The notes beneath the pieces are model-generated. The model was not told where the DNA came from, ran no database searches, and saw only the letters and a list, made by a program, of their open reading frames with translations. 64,000 bases of DNA from Silurus meridionalis (Eukaryota > Chordata > Actinopteri > Siluriformes > Siluridae): positions 17,051,811 to 17,115,810 of the forward strand of contig NC_060904.1 in assembly GCF_014805685.1 (NCBI RefSeq), in the 5' to 3' direction. Made by a program: the position numbers and the translations under genes. The stretch's first letter is position 1; each line of letters opens with the position of its first letter. Shown here piece by piece: positions 12,858 through 37,550 of this stretch.

Positions 12858-13807
12858 CTTGTGTGTACATAAATGCATACACTGTCACCGTACCGTGTCC
12901 CCACCTGATCTTGATCCTGAGCATCAGTTCCTCTGTAATGCGACCACAGATCAGCCGCTGGGCTGCGCCATGCGCGTGGGTGAGGGGGCGGTGCCTAACG
13001 AACATGGCACCTGGCTGTACGGCCGCGCCGGCTGGTGTGACGGACTGCAGGTGGACCCCTGGAGGATCGACCTCACCTCACAGGTGGCTAACAGCTAATT
13101 AATGCTAAAATCCTCCTGATTTACTTTGACCTGAAATGGTATAAATGTCATAATAATAATAATAATAAAAATAATATTATTATGTGCTTAAATTAATTAA
13201 ATTAACTCATTTTAGATTCTCTGCGAACACAAAGATGGAGGCACACGGTAGTATTAGATATTTTTGGAGGCACTAGAATGAAATTTTTTGCATTAGTTGG
13301 AGTGGAAGATCTCCTGTTTTTGAGCTCTGAACCTTATTAAAATGAATAAATGTGAACACTGACTGCACCCCAGGCCTGATCACCTCACCTACATCAGCAC
13401 CTGACTTTACTAACACTCTTGTGTCTAAATGAATCTCCACAAATTCTAGTAAAACATCTTCCCAGAAGAGTGGAGCTTATTATAACACTAAATGTGCACA
13501 TGGGATGGTTCAAATGAAGCAAATACCAATCTTATGGTCAGGTGTCCAAAAACATTTCCATATAGTGTAATTTTAATGTATTGGCACCATGCTGTAAGTG
13601 GTGCTCTGGCTTTCCTTTACTTATATATTATTTCAAAAGAAAAAAAATAATGATTTGAGTTGAATTCGATTTGTATCTTTGTTGCAGCTCGACCTGAACG
13701 GTTCCAACTCCATTCTGTACTTCGGACTTTACGAGGGACGGAACCCCGATCCTACCAGAGACCCGGGCTACATCATTATGTACTCTTACCTCGTTTTTTA
13801 TAAGTGA
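6023..13807 (+). CDS. Secreted PNGase F-like amidase with N-terminal thioredoxin-like region
   Basis: Twelve exons encode 661 aa: 6023-6465, 7557-7675, 7775-7950, 8246-8406, 8493-8633, 9144-9265, 9542-9710, 10301-10446, 10710-10837, 11847-11973, 12950-13083, 13688-13807. All phases join and the total (1986 nt) is divisible by three. Residues 1-24 form a signal peptide. GDPAPQF (54-60) and what follows resemble a peroxiredoxin/thioredoxin-type start. The C-terminal half (about 388-661) matches bacterial peptide-N-glycosidase F: CAHWDHT around Asp415, LELGRWITAF, then GHGSDNNNCGEFC with Glu554, then GRAGWCDGL. PNGase F releases N-glycans from Asn; its catalytic Asp60 and Glu206 appear to correspond to Asp415 and Glu554. 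I recall an uncharacterised zebrafish gene of this type. Family membership is well supported; activity is inferred. Promoter elements lie just upstream, and c1galt1 follows on the same strand. Exon 8's acceptor is preceded by a (GT)n tract. Confidence 0.85.
6466..7556 (+). other. Intron 1 of the PNGase F-like gene
   Basis: This begins with a (GT)14 microsatellite that includes the splice donor itself. The rest is AT-rich single-copy-looking sequence with no exon or recognisable element that I can support. Confidence 0.6.
8644..8712 (+). repeat. (CA)n microsatellite
   Basis: About 34 uninterrupted CA units lie 10 bp after exon 5 of the PNGase F-like gene. Confidence 0.98.
8890..9035 (+). mobile_element. 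Tc1-derived TIR element, 5' fragment
   Basis: The sequence AAAAGTTTGTGGACACCTGACC near 8901 is the terminal motif shared by several elements in this window, followed by the shared GGGTGTTAGT segment. Only one end is present. Confidence 0.7.
10255..10296 (+). repeat. (GT)n microsatellite abutting an acceptor
   Basis: About 20 GT units end 4 bp before the TCAG acceptor of exon 8 of the PNGase F-like gene. Confidence 0.97.
11461..11625 (+). mobile_element. tRNA-type SINE copy
   Basis: The copy begins GGTGGTGGTTAAGGCATTGG, has the internal B-box-like AGGTTTAAATCCC, GGGCCCTTGAGCAAGGCC, and ends in the common fish tail TCGCTCTGGATAAGGGCATC. Other copies of the family in this window are at 23174, 31362, 47850, 52608 and 62495. 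Confidence 0.75.
12109..12566 (+). mobile_element. Tc1-derived TIR element, near full length
   Basis: The ends are imperfect inverted repeats: GCAAAAGTATTGGGACACC at the left and GGTGTCCACAAACTTTT at the right. The interior still reads like QHDNAPVHKAS in one frame, a segment around the second catalytic Asp of Tc1-type transposases. It lies in intron 10 of the PNGase F-like gene. The element is non-autonomous and broken by many stops. Confidence 0.75.
13270..13568 (+). mobile_element. Tc1-derived TIR element, 3' part
   Basis: This shares the GTGAACACTGACTGCACCCC core and the closing GGTCAGGTGTCC...TATAGTGTA with the copy at 12109 and others. The left end is missing. Confidence 0.7.
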
Positions 13808-13869
13808 TTTCTGAGAATAAATAAAACAAACAAACAAAAAGATTTGGTGTATGTTTTGGAAGTCATGAT

Positions 13870-14400
13870 TCAAATCTTTTTTTTTTTTGGGGGGCTAATA
13901 CCCGGGTTACACCACCGCCACAGCCAATTAGCATAATTACAATAATTTTGCCAGCTTTTGGATGCAAACATGGAACAAAGATGACAAATATACCAGCAAA
14001 AAAAAGTTAAATTTTTTAATATGAAAAGTTCGGAAAGTTTCTCCAGATGTTCAGCTGAAATTCTTTGCCGTGCCTCTTGCAAAATGCGCCAAATGCGCTG
14101 TTCTGATATTTGTAGAATTCTTGCGATGCTTCCCAAATTAGTTCAATAAGATTTAGGTGCTGTGACTGGGCAGAAAATCACATTATGGTTAACACTCCAG
14201 CTGATTGTTTGCTTTCTAAATAACGCTTAAGGAACTTGGACTATGTTTCAGCACATTGTCTTGTTAAATTGTGAAGTCGGACAGTAAGTTCTTTGTTTTA
14301 GGAAGAGATCTCAATCAATGTTAATGTTTGAAGACAAATACAGGATCAAACAAGCTCTTGTTTTCTGAGGACATTCATTAAACCAGTTAATCCACATTCA
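13870..14400 (-). mobile_element. Tc1-like transposase relic (C-terminal part)
   Basis: On the minus strand, 14136-13985 reads QRIWRILQEARQRISAEHLE, which resembles the C-terminal end of Tc1-type transposases after the third catalytic acid. No terminal repeats were found and the frame decays beyond it. The upstream part of the relic (14140-14400) has the texture of the same family. Confidence 0.5.
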
Positions 14401-14989
14401 CATTTTACTGTTTGAGTTTTTGTGTATGTGGTGTGATGGGGGTTTAGAGAAAAGAAAAAAGAAGTAAACATTTTTTAGGATTCCATCATTTACTATAAAT
14501 TGTATTCGAAATAACTGATTAAAATTGAGATCAATAAAGGAATTGAGTGCTGATAAACCATATCCGGCGATGAACACTAGAACACACAAAGACCTGTGTT
14601 ATGGCCTTTGAACGAACGAGTTGGAGTTGCCTCACAGGGTTTTATTATCCTTTGTTGTGAGAATATTTGCATTGTGAGGTGTGTCTTGCCTTCTGATCAC
14701 TTTTTAGTCATTACTTTTTCGGTAGCTCAACATTTCAGGCATGGGCATAACGAAATTGGTTTTTTTATGAGGCACATTGACTTGTCTGATTTAAACCCAC
14801 TCGGTTTCTTTTCCACCTGCTGAGGAGAAGCTTGGCAAGCGAGGTAAGGTTTCATCTTTACATTATTTTCCTCTTTAACTTTTAAATATTCACACCGTCT
14901 AAAATCCTGTGACCCTCCAAATATCTAGAATTCAGATTTATTCCTATGTTATAATAAGCTCATAAAAAAATTATATTTTAAACTTTATA

Positions 14990-15480
14990 TTTCCTCTTTA
15001 GGTGGTTTTGTCTTTAGAAACATATTTAAATCTTTTTAAATCTTTTTTCCTCTTTAGAAGAATATATAATTTTTATTTATTTATTTATTTATTTTTACTT
15101 TTTTTCCCTCTTAAGATGCCAATATTTCCTCTATAGAATCTAATATTCCCTTTTTACAAGCATATATTTCCATTTTGAAGCATATATTTCCTCTTTAGAA
15201 AATAATATTTACTTTTTGAAGCATATTTTTCCTTTTTTATTTTCCTCTATAGAAGCAATTTTTTTTACATTTTACATTTTTTACATCTCTTAAGTTTCCT
15301 CTTAAGTCTTATTTTCCTCTTAAGATTCACATCTCCTCGTTAGAATGTTGTATTCACTCTTTCGGATTACGTTTAGTCATTTAAAGGTTAGGGTTTCAGT
15401 TTTGAAGGTTTTGTTTAGTTGTTTGCAAGTTTCAGTTTTTTTATTAGAGCGATGTTTTGTCTTAAAAACATATGTGTTTT
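14990..15480 (+). repeat. Degenerate T-rich minisatellite
   Basis: Variants of TTTCCTCTTTAGAA and GAAGCATATATTTCC recur roughly every 30-50 bp about a dozen times. It ends about 130 bp before the c1galt1 start codon. Confidence 0.6.
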
Positions 15481-15608
15481 GTCTTAAGAAGATTTAACAT
15501 TTAATAGGTTTAATCTTCCTTTTCACATGCTTCATTTTTAAGAAAGTGTCGCTTCTGCCTTCAGAAACGTGTTTCTCCTCTACAGAAGTTCCAGTTTTCC
15601 TCTCTAGG

Positions 15609-17633
15609 ATGCTGCTTAAACCCAGATCTGTATTCTGTGGAGCGTTCTTTGGCTTTATCATGGTTCACATGTACCTGAAGTCTTGCAGTAAAATGAATGT
15701 AGTGTTGTACACAATTACCAAGGTTCAGCATCAAGTTCCAATCAAGGTCAACATCTCCATCGAGAAATCAGGTATGTCAAGTTTTACAGCATTTCGTATT
15801 TTATTTCCGTTTGCTTTTAACCGATGACTTTGGATCAACTTTCCAGATGAAGTCGCGAAGCAGCTGAACTCGAAGCTGCGCATTTTGTGCTGGATCATGA
15901 CCCACCCCAACAACTTGGAGAAGAAAGCCAAACACGTCCGAGCCACGTGGGCCAAACACTGTGACATGGTGCTCTACATGAGCTCCAACAACAGTGACTT
16001 TCCAGCCGTGGGACTGAACGTGTCTGAGGGCAGAGATAATCTCTACTGGAAAACCATCCGGGCCCTCCAGTACATCCACACTCACCACCTAGATGCCGCC
16101 GACTGGTTCCTCAAAGCCGACGACGATACGTTCGTGGTGGTGGAGAACTTGCGGCGTCTCCTGAACCGACACGACACCGAGAAGCCCATCTACCTGGGAC
16201 ACAGGTTCAGGGTGTTTGTGGCTCAGGGCTATATGAGCGGCGGAGCTGGATATGTCATGAGCAGAGAGGCACTTAGGAGGTTCTTTTGGATTCGTTTTTT
16301 GTTTAAATGCATTAGGAATGTTGCTGAGATTAAGGTGATCGGTTTTACAAATCATGTGGTTTTCGTCTCTATGGTAAATAAACCAGGTTCGTCCAAGGTT
16401 TCAGCTCAGGACAGTGCACACACACCAGCCCGGTGGAGGATATGGCCTTGGGGAGGTGCATGCAGACCATGAAGGTTGAAGCTGGCGATTCGAGAGATGA
16501 GCAGTTGAGAGAAACTTTTAATCCCTTCACTCCGGACATGCACTTGCGTCCTCTAGACTTCGGGGAGAAGCTGCCCTGGGGCTACAGTTACTATCCGCCA
16601 AAACAAGTACGTTTTCAGATATGACATCAATTTATGGTCATTAGTGACAAAGAAACCCTCTTCTTTGGCTGCGTCCACACTAATCCAGACGTACTGTATC
16701 TCAAAACATACACACGTCTGAAAACACTGACGTCCCTGTACTGCGCGTGAGCAAATCGATAGTGTTTTGACCCACGTAAATTTCCGCCTGACGTTTATTT
16801 AGTCTCGGGTATCGTTTTCAGTCCACACATCTGACGGTTTTCAAATTTATCCTTGACCGAAAATTCTTCCTCAGTGTGGACGGGAGGCCAAAACATAAAG
16901 TAGAAACAAGAACCTGTAGTTTGCTACATTCTGAGAAAAAGGGGTACCTCAAGGCTCCATTCAGGGATAGAGATTTATTTGTTTATGAACAATTTGTGAT
17001 GAAGAACCTTTTGAGGGAAGACAAACCTAGAAAAAAATCTAGAGTCCTCATTAGAGTCGTAATGAAGTGGATCTACTGGAACATTTCACCAAAGAGAAGA
17101 ACTTTGATATCAGATTTTAGATAGTGATGGAGGTGTTATAATGACCCAATCGTAACTTGAAAATATCATAAGTCGAGACATGGCGTAGCCCAGGAGTCTT
17201 AAAGATGATCAGTATGGGGTAGTGTAATTGTTTAAATTGTGTACTGTAGCGTGTTAAATTATTAGTCAAACAGATTTATTTGCACTACTGTAATGTATAA
17301 ACTTTACAGTATGTATATACAGTATGTATGTAGGATTGTATGTTTCAGTGTCCTGTGACGTAGGTAAAAAAGGAGAAAGACAAGAATTGGGCTTTAAAAC
17401 ACCAAAAAAACAGGAAAAAATACGCCCTCTAACTACTGAACTCTGTCGACCGCCGGCGAGAGAAAGGCGTCTCACAAGGCAGGAGATGAGTTACATCCTG
17501 GCAGCTTCTTGACGTATCGTACAAAAACAATTATGCCACGCGAAAAATTACAAAACTTAAAAAGAAATCGCTCAAAAAATCGTAAGTCGAGCCAACAAAA
17601 GGGTGTGTGTGTGTATGTATGTGTATGTATGTA

Positions 17634-17708
<75 letters not shown>

Positions 17709-18437
17709 AATGTAATTTAGCTTTTATTAAGTTTTTCATATTTGCTCGTTCTTTTTCACATAAAAAGGCCATTCATCTTCATCACTGTGCATAAAAGTAG
17801 TAAATAATCTTTTCCAAGCTCGTCTGCGCTCCTGTTCAGTGAAACACAAAAATACGGAGTTGAATTGTGCTGTATTGTAAAAGCATTACAAATGTTTATA
17901 TGGCCCCTTGAATTACACTTTTATGGTGCGTCTATAATGCAGCTTTGGACTTCTGATCACTATCGCTGCTATTTTATGAGGGGGGGTTTTGGTGTTTTTG
18001 GATTGGATTGGGTGGCCGAAATCCAAAGAACCACTAATAAGAAATGCTTAACTGGATATTCAGAGTGGCCTTAATTAGATAGATATGTAGGTGTGTGTGT
18101 GTGTGTGTGTAGGTGTATATAAAGATGAGTCAGTAAACACTTCTTTTCTGAATGTTAACAATGTTAAACAGAGGTGTGACGCTTAACTATTTGTCCAGAG
18201 ACAAGCTAGGTTACAAAGAGAGCGAAAGAAGCTGTGTAATGTATATTAACCTAACGTTACCCCGTGTGTGTGTGTTAACAGGGACCGGATTGCTGTTCAG
18301 ATTACGCCATCAGCTTTCACTACATCCTGCCTCACAGGATGTACGAACTGGAGTACTACACTTATCACCTGCGACCTTATGGATATCAGTACAGGTTTGA
18401 CCCGGATGTCACGGCCAATGGCACCGAAAAACCCTGA
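15609..18437 (+). CDS. c1galt1: Core 1 beta-1,3-galactosyltransferase (T synthase)
   Basis: C1GALT1 is a type II Golgi membrane enzyme that transfers galactose from UDP-Gal to GalNAc-Ser/Thr, making core 1 (T antigen) O-glycans; in vivo it needs the chaperone Cosmc. Four coding exons give 323 aa: 15609-15771, 15847-16279, 16387-16606 and 18282-18437; the total (972 nt) is divisible by three. Residues 1-25 are a short tail plus transmembrane anchor. The catalytic domain starts near residue 65 ([10 protein letters not shown]) and includes the metal-binding acids DDDT at about 146-149, [21 protein letters not shown] and [11 protein letters not shown]. The DDD motif distinguishes it from the inactive chaperone C1GALT1C1. 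An upstream ATG at 15546 is in frame; 15609 gives the usual short cytoplasmic tail. The intron after 16279 is only 107 bp with a weak GTTCTT donor. The stem is shorter than in human (363 aa). Col28a1 lies next to it, as I recall in human 7p21.3. Confidence 0.92.
16667..16890 (+). mobile_element. Short TIR element (hAT-type MITE)
   Basis: GGCTGCGTCCACACTAAT at the left is mirrored by CAGTGTGGACGGGAGGCCA at the right, enclosing about 190 bp of non-coding sequence. Such GCGTCCACAC-ended elements are common in fish genomes. It lies in the last intron of c1galt1. Confidence 0.65.
17150..17600 (+). repeat. Dispersed repeat with (TG)n/(TA)n tail
   Basis: The segment CTCTGTCGACCGCCGGCGAG at 17440 and the following TACATCCTGGCAGC recur at 24463-24540. 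The motif CGTAAGTCGAG near 17581 also occurs as CATAAGTCGAG near 17168, suggesting element ends. A (TA)31 tract at 17643-17704 follows. Confidence 0.5.
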
Positions 18438-18919
18438 GTTTAAAAAAGAAATGAAGAAAAGTAGACAAAAAACATATTTTTTAAATTAAAGACTGTCTGG
18501 AAAAGATTTTATTGAAAATTAAAGCTCATTTATGGCTTATTTATTTATAACTAGAGATACAACTATTAATACAACTATTAATAAATGTATTTATAACAAT
18601 AACCATTTGTAAATTTGCAAAAAAGAATAAAGGGATATTTATATTTATAAAAGTTTTTAAGGAGCTCTGAAAACGTCTGTATGAAAGAATGTAAAGGATT
18701 GTACAGTATGTGATACAGTGGATATGCATTGGTAAAAAAATAGCCTTGTTTACCATCACCTTGGTTCTTGTACTGATTATAAAACAACACGTTTTTAACA
18801 TTACAAATCAATTACACGTTTTTTTTTCTTTTCCACCAGTGTTGAGTCATTTCAAATCCTACCCCTGATCTGAACACTTTGCAGTTTGCATGTCTCTCTA
18901 TATTTAAGATTATAATAAC

Positions 18920-19305
18920 CGCCACTCTTCAGGGAAGATGTTCCACTAGAGTTTGTGTAGTGGAGATCCATTCAGCCTCAATGGTGTAAGTAAAAGCAGG
19001 TAGTGATGTAGGTGAGGTGAGGAGACCTGGGATGCAGCCAGTGTTTATATTCATTCATTTTAATAGGGTTAATTTCAGCAGGAGATCTTCCACTCCAAAC
19101 CCATGGAAAGCAGATCTTCAGGGAACTGGCTTTGTGCACAGGTGCATGGTCATGCTGGAACATTTTTGGATCTCCTGGTTAAAGTAAATGGAAATTTCAT
19201 GCTGCCACATTCAAAGACGTCCACACAAATGTGTGCCTCCAAGTTTTGGAGAAACCACATATGGCTGGAAAAGTCAGGTGTCCCAATACAATTGTCAATA
19301 TAGTG
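18920..19305 (-). mobile_element. Tc1-derived TIR element (reverse orientation)
   Basis: Minus-strand frames read FQHDHAPVHKASSLKICFPW and then NPIK, echoing the QHDNAP and NPIE signatures of Tc1-type transposases. It is interrupted and terminal repeats are degraded (GTCCCAATA...TATAGTGT at the right). Confidence 0.7.
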
Positions 19306-19375
19306 TCTTGCTCTTGATAACTCCTTAGAAGTGTTAACTAAAATGGCCACCAAGAGTAGAATGTAATAGTATTTA

Positions 19376-20158
19376 CAGTGGAACCCGGTTATGTCGATGT
19401 CCTAGGGGGACGCCAAAAAGCATCGAGGTAACCGATGATCGAGATAAACGAAAATCAAAATGGCGGCAATATATTAACGTGCTTGAAATTTCTTTATGTA
19501 CATGATGTGCGTTAATAAATGAGAATGTGCATGCACGTGTTTTTGAAGGTTTTTTTTACACAACAGCGTTGCCGCAATTTGTTTGATGAAGGCATGCTAT
19601 AAAAATACATACAGTACATGTTTATCTGTCAGTAATCCACACTCTCACTGTCCGTTATTGTTGGTATATGTTGGTTCACGGCGGTCGTTGTTATCGCGCA
19701 TGCGTATCCGGTATGTGCCTTCCCACCGGCACTCTCTCAACGGCTGCTCTTTTCTCCCCAAAGCGCACCGTGATTCCCCCCTGATTCCCCGATCCTGCCG
19801 GTGTTCATTCTATGATTTTGGATGGTCATCCCACGTTCCGTGCCGCCAAGCGCGGCTTTCGCCTCCCGTTCATCGCATAACATTTAACAACAAAAGGCAT
19901 ATGTGCACTAACTAACAGCAGAGATCCACCAGTATACAATACAACACCTGTAGCAGCTGTAAGACTTGATTTTTCCGCCACTTTCGCGAGTTCTTCCGCG
20001 GCTGAACCGAGATAACCGACGTTAAATGGCAAATTTTTTTTTCGACATAACCAATAATAAATGCTTAGAAAAAGCGAGAATTTGGCAGTTCCACTTCAAA
20101 AACGTTGACTTAATAGGGTTGTCGAGATAACCGAGGGCGAGATAAGCGGGTTCCACTG
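19376..20158 (+). mobile_element. 783-bp TIR element with TA target duplication
   Basis: CAGTGGAACCCGGTTATGTCG at the left is mirrored by CGAGATAAGCGGGTTCCACTG at the right, and TA dinucleotides flank both ends. Inside, variants of CGAGATAACCGA repeat several times close to each end. The CAGTGGAACC terminus and TA duplication fit pogo/Tigger-type Tc1-mariner elements. No transposase frame survives. Confidence 0.75.
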
Positions 20159-20565
20159 TACTTAAAACACTTGTCAGGTTTTGACCTCTGGAAAATACAC
20201 CATCAATGGAGCATGATGTATTTAACTAATGTATTTATTTGTTTATTTTTTAAATTGGAAATCCCTCAAAATGTTTTGTCTGCCAGCTTATCATGTGGAT
20301 GAACACAAACCAATAAGCAGCCAGGGCTTTAACATCGACAGAAACTACAGAAAGAACAGATTTAAAGCGGCAGTAATTCACCATTAGCAGTAGATTGTGT
20401 ACATCCCAATACAAAGCTTCTATTTTTGTGTTTTTTAGTAACTAAATTTGTGGTATTTTTTTTTTCTTTCATTAAATTTTCATTACGAGAAACAAATTGG
20501 TTGAACATGGATTTCAGAATTTCATACAACCTGCTTTTGAAATATAAATATATATACTGTATATA

Positions 20566-20600
<35 letters not shown>

Positions 20601-21184
20601 GATCTAGAAGTAATGCAGAATCTTCACTATTCAACATTCAAGAGTTTGAACGTTTTATTTGCTTTATAAGTATTATTAGCTCGTGGCATCAAGGCACTTT
20701 AATACCTTTTCTCTGTGCTCAATGTAATTAAATGAAGGGCTTTTTTCTTTTTTTCTTTTACAAACCTGCTCTGTTTGTATACGACTCATGAGCATGATAT
20801 TAAATATGAATTAAATATTACCGTATTGTTACACTGATGACTTACGGGAGCGAACACTTATTCAGTTCCATATTAAATATTTGCTGAATCTTGAACACTA
20901 TGACATGAATGGGGCTTCGACGGTATATAAGGAAACATGAAGATTTATTGGAGTAAATACGCATTAAATACGCAGTTTGATCTTGCCTGGTGTTGATTGA
21001 TATAAAATATCCATAATTGCATTGAATGAGGAACTGAATTCAAAATAAAGCATCTCTGTTTGACATGACTGGAATCCTGTACAGAATAATGGTGCTTAAA
21101 TGAAAGAAAGGCAGCACAGGATCTTGTAAAATAACCTGCATCTGTGATGTCTTCCAGAGAAATGAGCTCTGTTGTCTGTTGCAC

Positions 21185-21500
21185 GAGTGAAGACGTATAT
21201 TGGGACGCCAGACTTTTCCAGCTATATGTGATTGTTTTTCAATCTGTTACCACAATGTTGGAGGCTCACAATTGTTTTGGACGTCTGAGATGGAAATAGC
21301 AATGGAATGTTCCAATAACTTGAAATAGGAAACCAAAACCAGCATAACAACACCCCTGTACACAAAGCCATGGTTTGGAGTGGAAGATCTTGACTGACAT
21401 GTTCTGGAGCTTTGATCTTAAAGCCTATTGAACATCTTTGGAATGAATGGTGACAGACAGCAATATTTGTAGTCACATCTCCATTATATCGATGTTGGAA
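21185..21500 (+). mobile_element. Tc1-derived remnant
   Basis: The stretch shares GGGACGCCAGACTTTTCCAGC and the CCTATTGAACATCTTTGGAATGAA box (reads PIEHLWNE) with other copies in the window. The right terminal repeat is not evident. Confidence 0.6.
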
Positions 21501-21530
21501 ACTGTATATTGTAAGACAACCATTACAACA

Positions 21531-22613
21531 GTGGGCCTTATTTACCAATCTAACGACGTTTGTAAATGTTTTCAGCAAATTCAATCATAAATATGTTCAT
21601 GGCATGGCTGAATTGATTTAGGCCACACCCACAAAAGATTATAAAAGGTGAAAAAGACAAATGATGCCTAAAACATATGGCAAAAGTGTGGATACCTGCT
21701 AACACCTTCTTCTTATATAGGGCGCCATTACTTTTTGCTGTAAACGAATCTCTTTGAATTGTACTATGTCCAGGATTTAAACTTGATTGGATCCTCCTTG
21801 CATAAAAACTCATCGAAGCTGAGCAGTTTGCGCTACAGTTTTTTTCTCGGTAGCTTCGGAGCGTTTCGATAAAATTCTTAAAACTACTTGTTCAACCTCC
21901 AATTGTGCACATCATTAGAGCGTTTTTTCGTTGCCTTGAACAAATTGCGAACGCTTCAGACATTCGTTGTGTGCAATCGTTTCCTTCATTATCATTTATT
22001 TATGTTATGTTGATCAAAATATGTTATACTGGTTCTCACCTGAATAGTCTCAACCCTCGAACCGTCTCGGCATCAGTTCAGTCAGTTGTGTCTTGAGTTA
22101 AAGAATTGTTAAGTGAATTGCATCAGATCAACCAATGACCAACTATTTCTCTATAAAAGGTCATATGTGAATCTCGTGAACCTTCAATTGACAGATCGAA
22201 ACAGAAAAAATGCATGGACAACCAGGAAATGAATGAACAGTGGAACATCACAGTAAAAGTGTGAATCCTGTCCGGTCTCTTACAATCAATATAAGTCTAA
22301 TCAACAAGACTAAACATTTTGACTCTCTAATTTATTAACAATGAAAAAAGGACGTGTTATCTTGATGAAAATGAAATCAGAACAAGTATTTTTATTTTTG
22401 AGAGAAAAGTTCAGGCTTTTGCATGTAATCCATTGTGTGGTGCTGTTTGAGAAAACGCTAAGAATTATCCAAGAAACGCTCCGAAGCAACTTCGAAAAAC
22501 TGTAATGAGTCGATTTATATGTAAATGTCTATAAATGCATGAGTGATACGAACGTTCTCTCTTTCATATGATCAACTAATTTCTTGTGTGAAGGTTTGAT
22601 AAATGAGGCCCAG
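21531..22613 (+). mobile_element. Outer TIR element, split by a second insertion
   Basis: TGGGCCTTATTTACCAATC at the left pairs with GATAAATGAGGCCCA at the right. The direct repeat AGT flanks both ends and may be the target duplication. The interior is split by a 667-bp element at 21836-22502. The right edge lies 85 bp from the col28a1 stop codon. Confidence 0.65.
21836..22502 (+). mobile_element. Inner TIR element nested in the outer one
   Basis: The left end CAGTTTTTTTCTCGGTAGCT pairs with AGCAACTTCGAAAAACTG at the right; the next 10 bases (TCGGAGCGTT) also match inverted. TA flanks each side exactly, as for Tc1/mariner insertions. No coding capacity. Confidence 0.75.
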
Positions 22614-22697
22614 TGAAAGCACCTGTGACTGCGTCCATGTTCCTTTGGATCTTGTAACACTAATAAAGAAAGCGAGACCATCGAGGTCGACGGTGAT

Positions 22698-36759
<14,062 letters not shown>

Positions 36760-37075
36760 ATTAAGCTTAAGAGAGAAAACAGGTTAAAGAAAGCATATCT
36801 CTTGTCTTCTATATAACACTGTTTCTCATTTTACTCCAAGAGGTGTCTAAAGACTCTGACACTGGAGAGTCCTTTTAGAAGTGTTTAATAGAGAATTGAA
36901 CAGCACTATACATTTCAGAAAACTCATCACCCAAACTCATCACTCAAAACTCAATTACAGGTGAGTGTGCCGAGTGCATACAGCTAATAATGTTAGCTTT
37001 CTTGTTTGCAATATTAACCTTTGAGTTTAGGTGCCAAACTCCAGTCAAAGAAGTACCTGGGCTAAACTGCCCCTC

Positions 37076-37149
<74 letters not shown>

Positions 37150-37152
<3 letters not shown>

Positions 37153-37550
37153 GACACTTGACTTTTCCTTGGATTTCCTTTTACTTGAACTTGGAGACCC
37201 GAAACCAGTTCCAGCATGGCGATACCGCTGTGCACAAAGCCAACTCCATAAAGATATGCATTACAGGGGTTGGAGGGAAAGATTTCCTACTATAGAACTC
37301 TAATAAAGACCTCTGGGATGAATGTGAACGCTGACTGCACCCCAGGCCTCCTCACCTCACCTACACCAGAACCTGACTTTACTGACACCCTTGGAGCTGA
37401 ATCAATCTCCACAGATTTCTGCAGGCACATGCCAAAATCTAGTGGAACATCTTCCTAGAAGGTTACAATAAAATCAAATGAGACTAAATGTGGAATGGGA
37501 TGTTTAAAAAGCACTTGTGGTCAGTTGTCCACATATCCTTTGGTCCATAT

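Larger units (their letters stand above)
13808..15608 (+). other. Spacer between PNGase F-like gene and c1galt1
   Basis: The 3' UTR of the upstream gene is very short: AATAAA occurs at 13817, 10 bp after the stop. The rest holds a Tc1 transposase relic (about 13870-14400), ordinary AT-rich sequence, and a T-rich degenerate repeat at 14990-15480. The c1galt1 promoter is not recognisable. Confidence 0.6.
18438..22697 (+). other. Convergent intergenic block between c1galt1 and col28a1
   Basis: c1galt1 has a close polyadenylation signal (ATTAAA near 18485). The block is a cluster of transposon remnants: a reversed Tc1-derived element (18920-19305), a TIR element (19376-20158), another Tc1 remnant (21185-21500) and a nested pair (21531-22613). 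The stretch 20160-21180 is AT-rich with one (GT)n tract at 20567-20600; I see nothing else in it. Confidence 0.7.

Noticed and set aside
12823..13102. 91-aa frame beginning in the (GT)n tract
   Set aside because: Its start is microsatellite sequence; only 12950-13083 is real, as exon 11 of the PNGase F-like gene.
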